This document shows positions 61,167 through 64,000 of a stretch of 64,000 nucleotides of DNA, piece by piece (position 1 is the first letter of the stretch; every line of letters starts with the position of its first letter). The notes beneath the pieces were generated by a model. That model saw nothing but the letters and a program-made list of their open reading frames with translations, had not been told where the DNA came from and searched no databases. The translations under genes and the position numbers were made by a program. The stretch comes from Embiotoca jacksoni (lineage: Eukaryota > Chordata > Actinopteri > Embiotocidae): contig JAKOON010000015.1 in the NCBI GenBank assembly GCA_022577435.1, forward strand, positions 14,517,830 through 14,581,829, given 5' to 3'.

Positions 61167-64000
61167 ATGCACGTGATCAAGCGAGGTGAGCGTTTTGTTG
61201 TTGTGACCGGATCAAGCTGCCAGTCAAGGCCTCGAGTTAGCTGCAGTCGGGCGGATACCTCCAGTGGTCCCGACCCGCTGCCTCCGTCTGACTCCTTATT
61301 TCGCAACTTTTAATTTTTTTTTTTTAAATATTTTTAGAAAGATCAGTTTAGTCCGGCAGGCTTAATGTCGACGGTTCAATGTAGTTGTCGGTGTTTATGG
61401 ACTCAGCTTCGAGTCTCTTTGTCACAGATGGCGCCAAAAAAAAACAAAAAAAAACCCTGTTCATGTAGTAACGTGTCTGAAGAAGGAACTGGATGACACG
61501 GACAAAAAATAAATAAATCATAAAATGATTAATAATGAATAAATCCCTGATATGGATATTTAAAAAAAAACAAAAAAACCATTCATCGGTAATGGATGTT
61601 TTAAAGTAAAAATGATAGAACAGTTTAGAGGAGCCTCCGAAACGAGGCATTTTCATAATATTACAATGGCCACAATCCAAGACGTGAACTAGTCTCATTT
61701 CTTGGCACCGTGAAACACTTGAAGCTTCGTCCGGCCGACATAAAACTAACAAAGTAATGAGCACAGCAGAAATCTGCTGTTAAAAAGTAGGTCGGTATGT
61801 GAAGGGCAGAAAATGGCTGTTGATTAAAAAAAAAAAAAAAAAGTGTTTCCCCAAAGTGCAACCAAAAAAAAAAATGTCTTGTTTTTTTTCCTTATCAAAA
61901 GATATTAATTTCATAATTCTGGAAGATTAAAGTAAACGGACAGTGTTGATATTTTAAGAGGCTGGAAACTGGAAAATTATTAAAACACTTTTCTTTTTTT
62001 TTGGTTCACTAGTTGGTGAAGCTCCGCCTTAATTCTCAAAGTATAGTTGACAATAAGCCCTGCACTATTATATTATATTATATTATATTATATTATATTA
62101 TGTATACAAATACAAAGTATATATACAAAAGCCAAGATGTTTTTTTTATTTTATTTTAAGTCACTTTTAAATCATTGGAGGGGTTGTACGTGGTACTACT
62201 GGTCATTTCTAAATACTTTTTTTTTTTAACGCCGTTAACTCCTTTAAGAACACAATGACTTCCGATAAATGATAGTTAAAAGCAAAACTGTGTAAAATGG
62301 TTTGTGTTTTTTCCATTAGATGTCAAAAGTCACTTAAATGACACCAAAAGTAAAAAAAAGTCTCATTTCCAGACTTCAAAGGAATCTGGAGACCGACTGA
62401 TGCAGAAATGTTTCTTCAACTTCAGATGACCAACTGCGGACAAAATTACCAACAAAAGTGAACATGTTTAACTCGCCAACAAACCTCGATATCGTTTAGT
62501 AGAATTGATGATGACATTTTTGAGCTCGGTCGACTTTAATAAAATGAAAAAGTTACTTCAGCATTAGATTACAGCGAGTTGGGCGTCACTGGCCTTTTTT
62601 TTTTTAATTTAAACTAATGCCGACGAGTGATAATATCAACGAATTAGTTGAATGTTGCTCGTGACTTCAGTCACCGAGACGTGTGGGTTTTCTATTATTT
62701 TTCAGATGGCCGCCAAGAGCGCGTCATGTTCGATAAAATCACCTCTCGCATCCAGAAGCTTTGCTACGGCCTGAACTCCGACTTCGTGGATCCGGCCCAG
62801 ATCACGATGAAGGTGATCCAGGGCCTGTACAGCGGCGTCACCACCGTGGAGCTCGACACGCTGGCGGCGGAGATCGCCGCCACCCTCACCACCAAACACC
62901 CCGACTACGCCATCCTCGCCGCTCGGATCGCCGTCTCCAACCTGCACAAGGAGACCAAGAAAGTGTTCAGCGAGGTGATGGAGGACCTGTACAACTACGT
63001 CAACCCTCATAACAAACGCCACTCCCCCATGGTCTCCAAGGAGACGCTCGACGTCGTCCTGGAGAACAAGGACCGCCTCAACTCGGCCATCATCTTCGAC
63101 AGGGATTTCTCCTACAACTTCTTTGGCTTCAAGACCCTGGAGCGCTCGTACCTGCTGAAGATCGACGGCAAAGTGGCCGAGCGGCCGCAGCACATGCTCA
63201 TGAGGGTGTCCGTGGGAATCCACAGCACGGACATCGACGCCGCCATCGAGACCTACAACCTGCTGTCGGAGCGGTGGTTCACCCACGCCTCGCCGACCCT
63301 CTTCAACGCCGGCACCAACAGGCCGCAGCTGTCCAGCTGCTTCCTGCTCGCCATGAAGGACGACAGCATCGAAGGCATTTACGACACGCTGAAGCAGTGC
63401 GCCCTCATCTCCAAGTCGGCCGGAGGAATCGGCGTGGCGGTCAGCTGCATCAGGTCGACGGGGAGCTACATCGCCGGCACCAACGGCAACTCCAACGGGC
63501 TCGTGCCCATGCTGAGGGTCTACAACAACACGGCGCGTTACGTCGACCAGGGGGGCAACAAGCGACCCGGGGCCTTCGCCATGTACCTGGAGCCGTGGCA
63601 CTTCGACGTGTTCGACTTCCTGGAGCTGAAGAAGAACACGGGGAAGGAGGAGCAGAGAGCCAGAGACCTCTTCTACGGCCTGTGGATCCCCGACCTTTTC
63701 ATGAAGAGGGTGGAGAGCAACCAAGACTGGTCCCTGATGTGTCCCGACGAGTGTCCCGGGCTGAACGAGTGCTGGGGGGAGGAGTTCGAGAAGCTCTACG
63801 CCAAATACGAGAAGGAGGGGCGGGTCAAGCGCGTGGTGAAGGCTCAGCAGGTGTGGCACGCCATCATCGAGTCGCAGACGGAAACGGGCACGCCGTACAT
63901 GCTGTACAAGGACGCCTGCAACAGGAAGAGCAACCAGCAGAATCTGGGCACCATCAAGTGCAGCAACCTGTGCACGGAAATCGTCGAGTACACCAGCGAC
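61167..64000 (+). CDS. rrm1: Ribonucleotide reductase large subunit M1 (partial, cut by window end)
   Basis: Reduces ribonucleoside diphosphates to dNDPs with RRM2. Exon 1 (61167-61185) encodes MHVIKR and ends after one base of the next codon. Exon 2 runs from 62706 to the window end without a stop or intron. The 438 residues seen align with human RRM1 without gaps. They include the N-terminal ATP cone (GRQERVMFDKITSRIQKLCYG), Cys218 in PQLSSCFLL, SAGGIGVAVSCIR, NGNSNGLVPMLRVYN, and the Asn427/Cys429/Glu431 active-site set in CSNLCTEIVEYTS. The C-terminal redox cysteines lie beyond the window. Exon 2 is strikingly G/C-rich at third positions compared with neighbouring genes. Human RRM1 is split into about 19 exons, so the absence of introns here is unusual. 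Confidence 0.97.
62065..62101. repeat. (ATTAT)n microsatellite in rrm1 intron 1
   Basis: A pentanucleotide run of about seven units within the 1.5 kb intron 1. Confidence 0.9.

Noticed and set aside
62702..63859. 385-codon minus-strand open frame
   Set aside because: Antisense shadow of rrm1 exon 2; high third-position G/C removes stops from the opposite strand.

Overview
The window is vertebrate nuclear DNA, almost certainly from a ray-finned (teleost) fish. It has long AT-rich introns and gaps, abundant microsatellites, a Tc1-family transposon, tRNA-derived SINEs, LINE 3' ends, and a second SIX-family gene beside six5 of the kind retained in fish as six9. There are no prokaryotic features and no CRISPR array.

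Eight protein-coding genes can be read exon by exon. In order they are: mrpl28 (+, 3' part only, 104-2074), relb (-, 7859-17559), clptm1 (-, 20598-31677), tbcb (-, 34233-36934), six5 (+, 39807-45207), six9-like (+, 48070-50164), qpctl (-, 52145-59090) and rrm1 (+, from 61167, cut by the window end). From remembered gene order, RELB, CLPTM1, TBCB, SIX5 and QPCTL all lie on human 19q13, so this looks like a conserved block. CLPTM1 preceding RELB on one strand and SIX5 facing QPCTL also fit that order. mrpl28 and rrm1 flank the block and map elsewhere in human. The splice phases of all exons given here join without frame conflict.

The genes are mostly unrelated housekeeping genes: mitochondrial translation, tubulin folding, N-terminal pyroglutamate formation and dNTP synthesis. 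They sit among developmental and immune regulators (two SIX homeoproteins and the non-canonical NF-kB subunit RelB). Promoter-like motifs are visible upstream of several: an NF-kB half-palindrome with a CRE-like site at relb, a TCTCGCGAGA palindrome at clptm1, CCAAT boxes at tbcb, and an E2F/CHR/CCAAT set at rrm1.

The 2.1-7.3 kb, 52-57.7 kb and 60.3-60.7 kb stretches are rich in repeats. They hold SINEs, a LINE 3' end whose tail is identical to a SINE tail, a complete but broken Tc1 element, a MITE-like inverted repeat with a tRNA-Ser-like core, and long CA/TG tracts.

The strongest oddities are these. After one ordinary intron, rrm1 has no further intron for at least 1,295 bases, where the human gene has many. 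six5 uses a GC-AG intron. A six5/six9 pair remains from the ancestral SIX cluster. A 50-base tail is shared exactly between a SINE and a LINE copy. There are also unexplained open frames inside a relb intron and between relb and clptm1.
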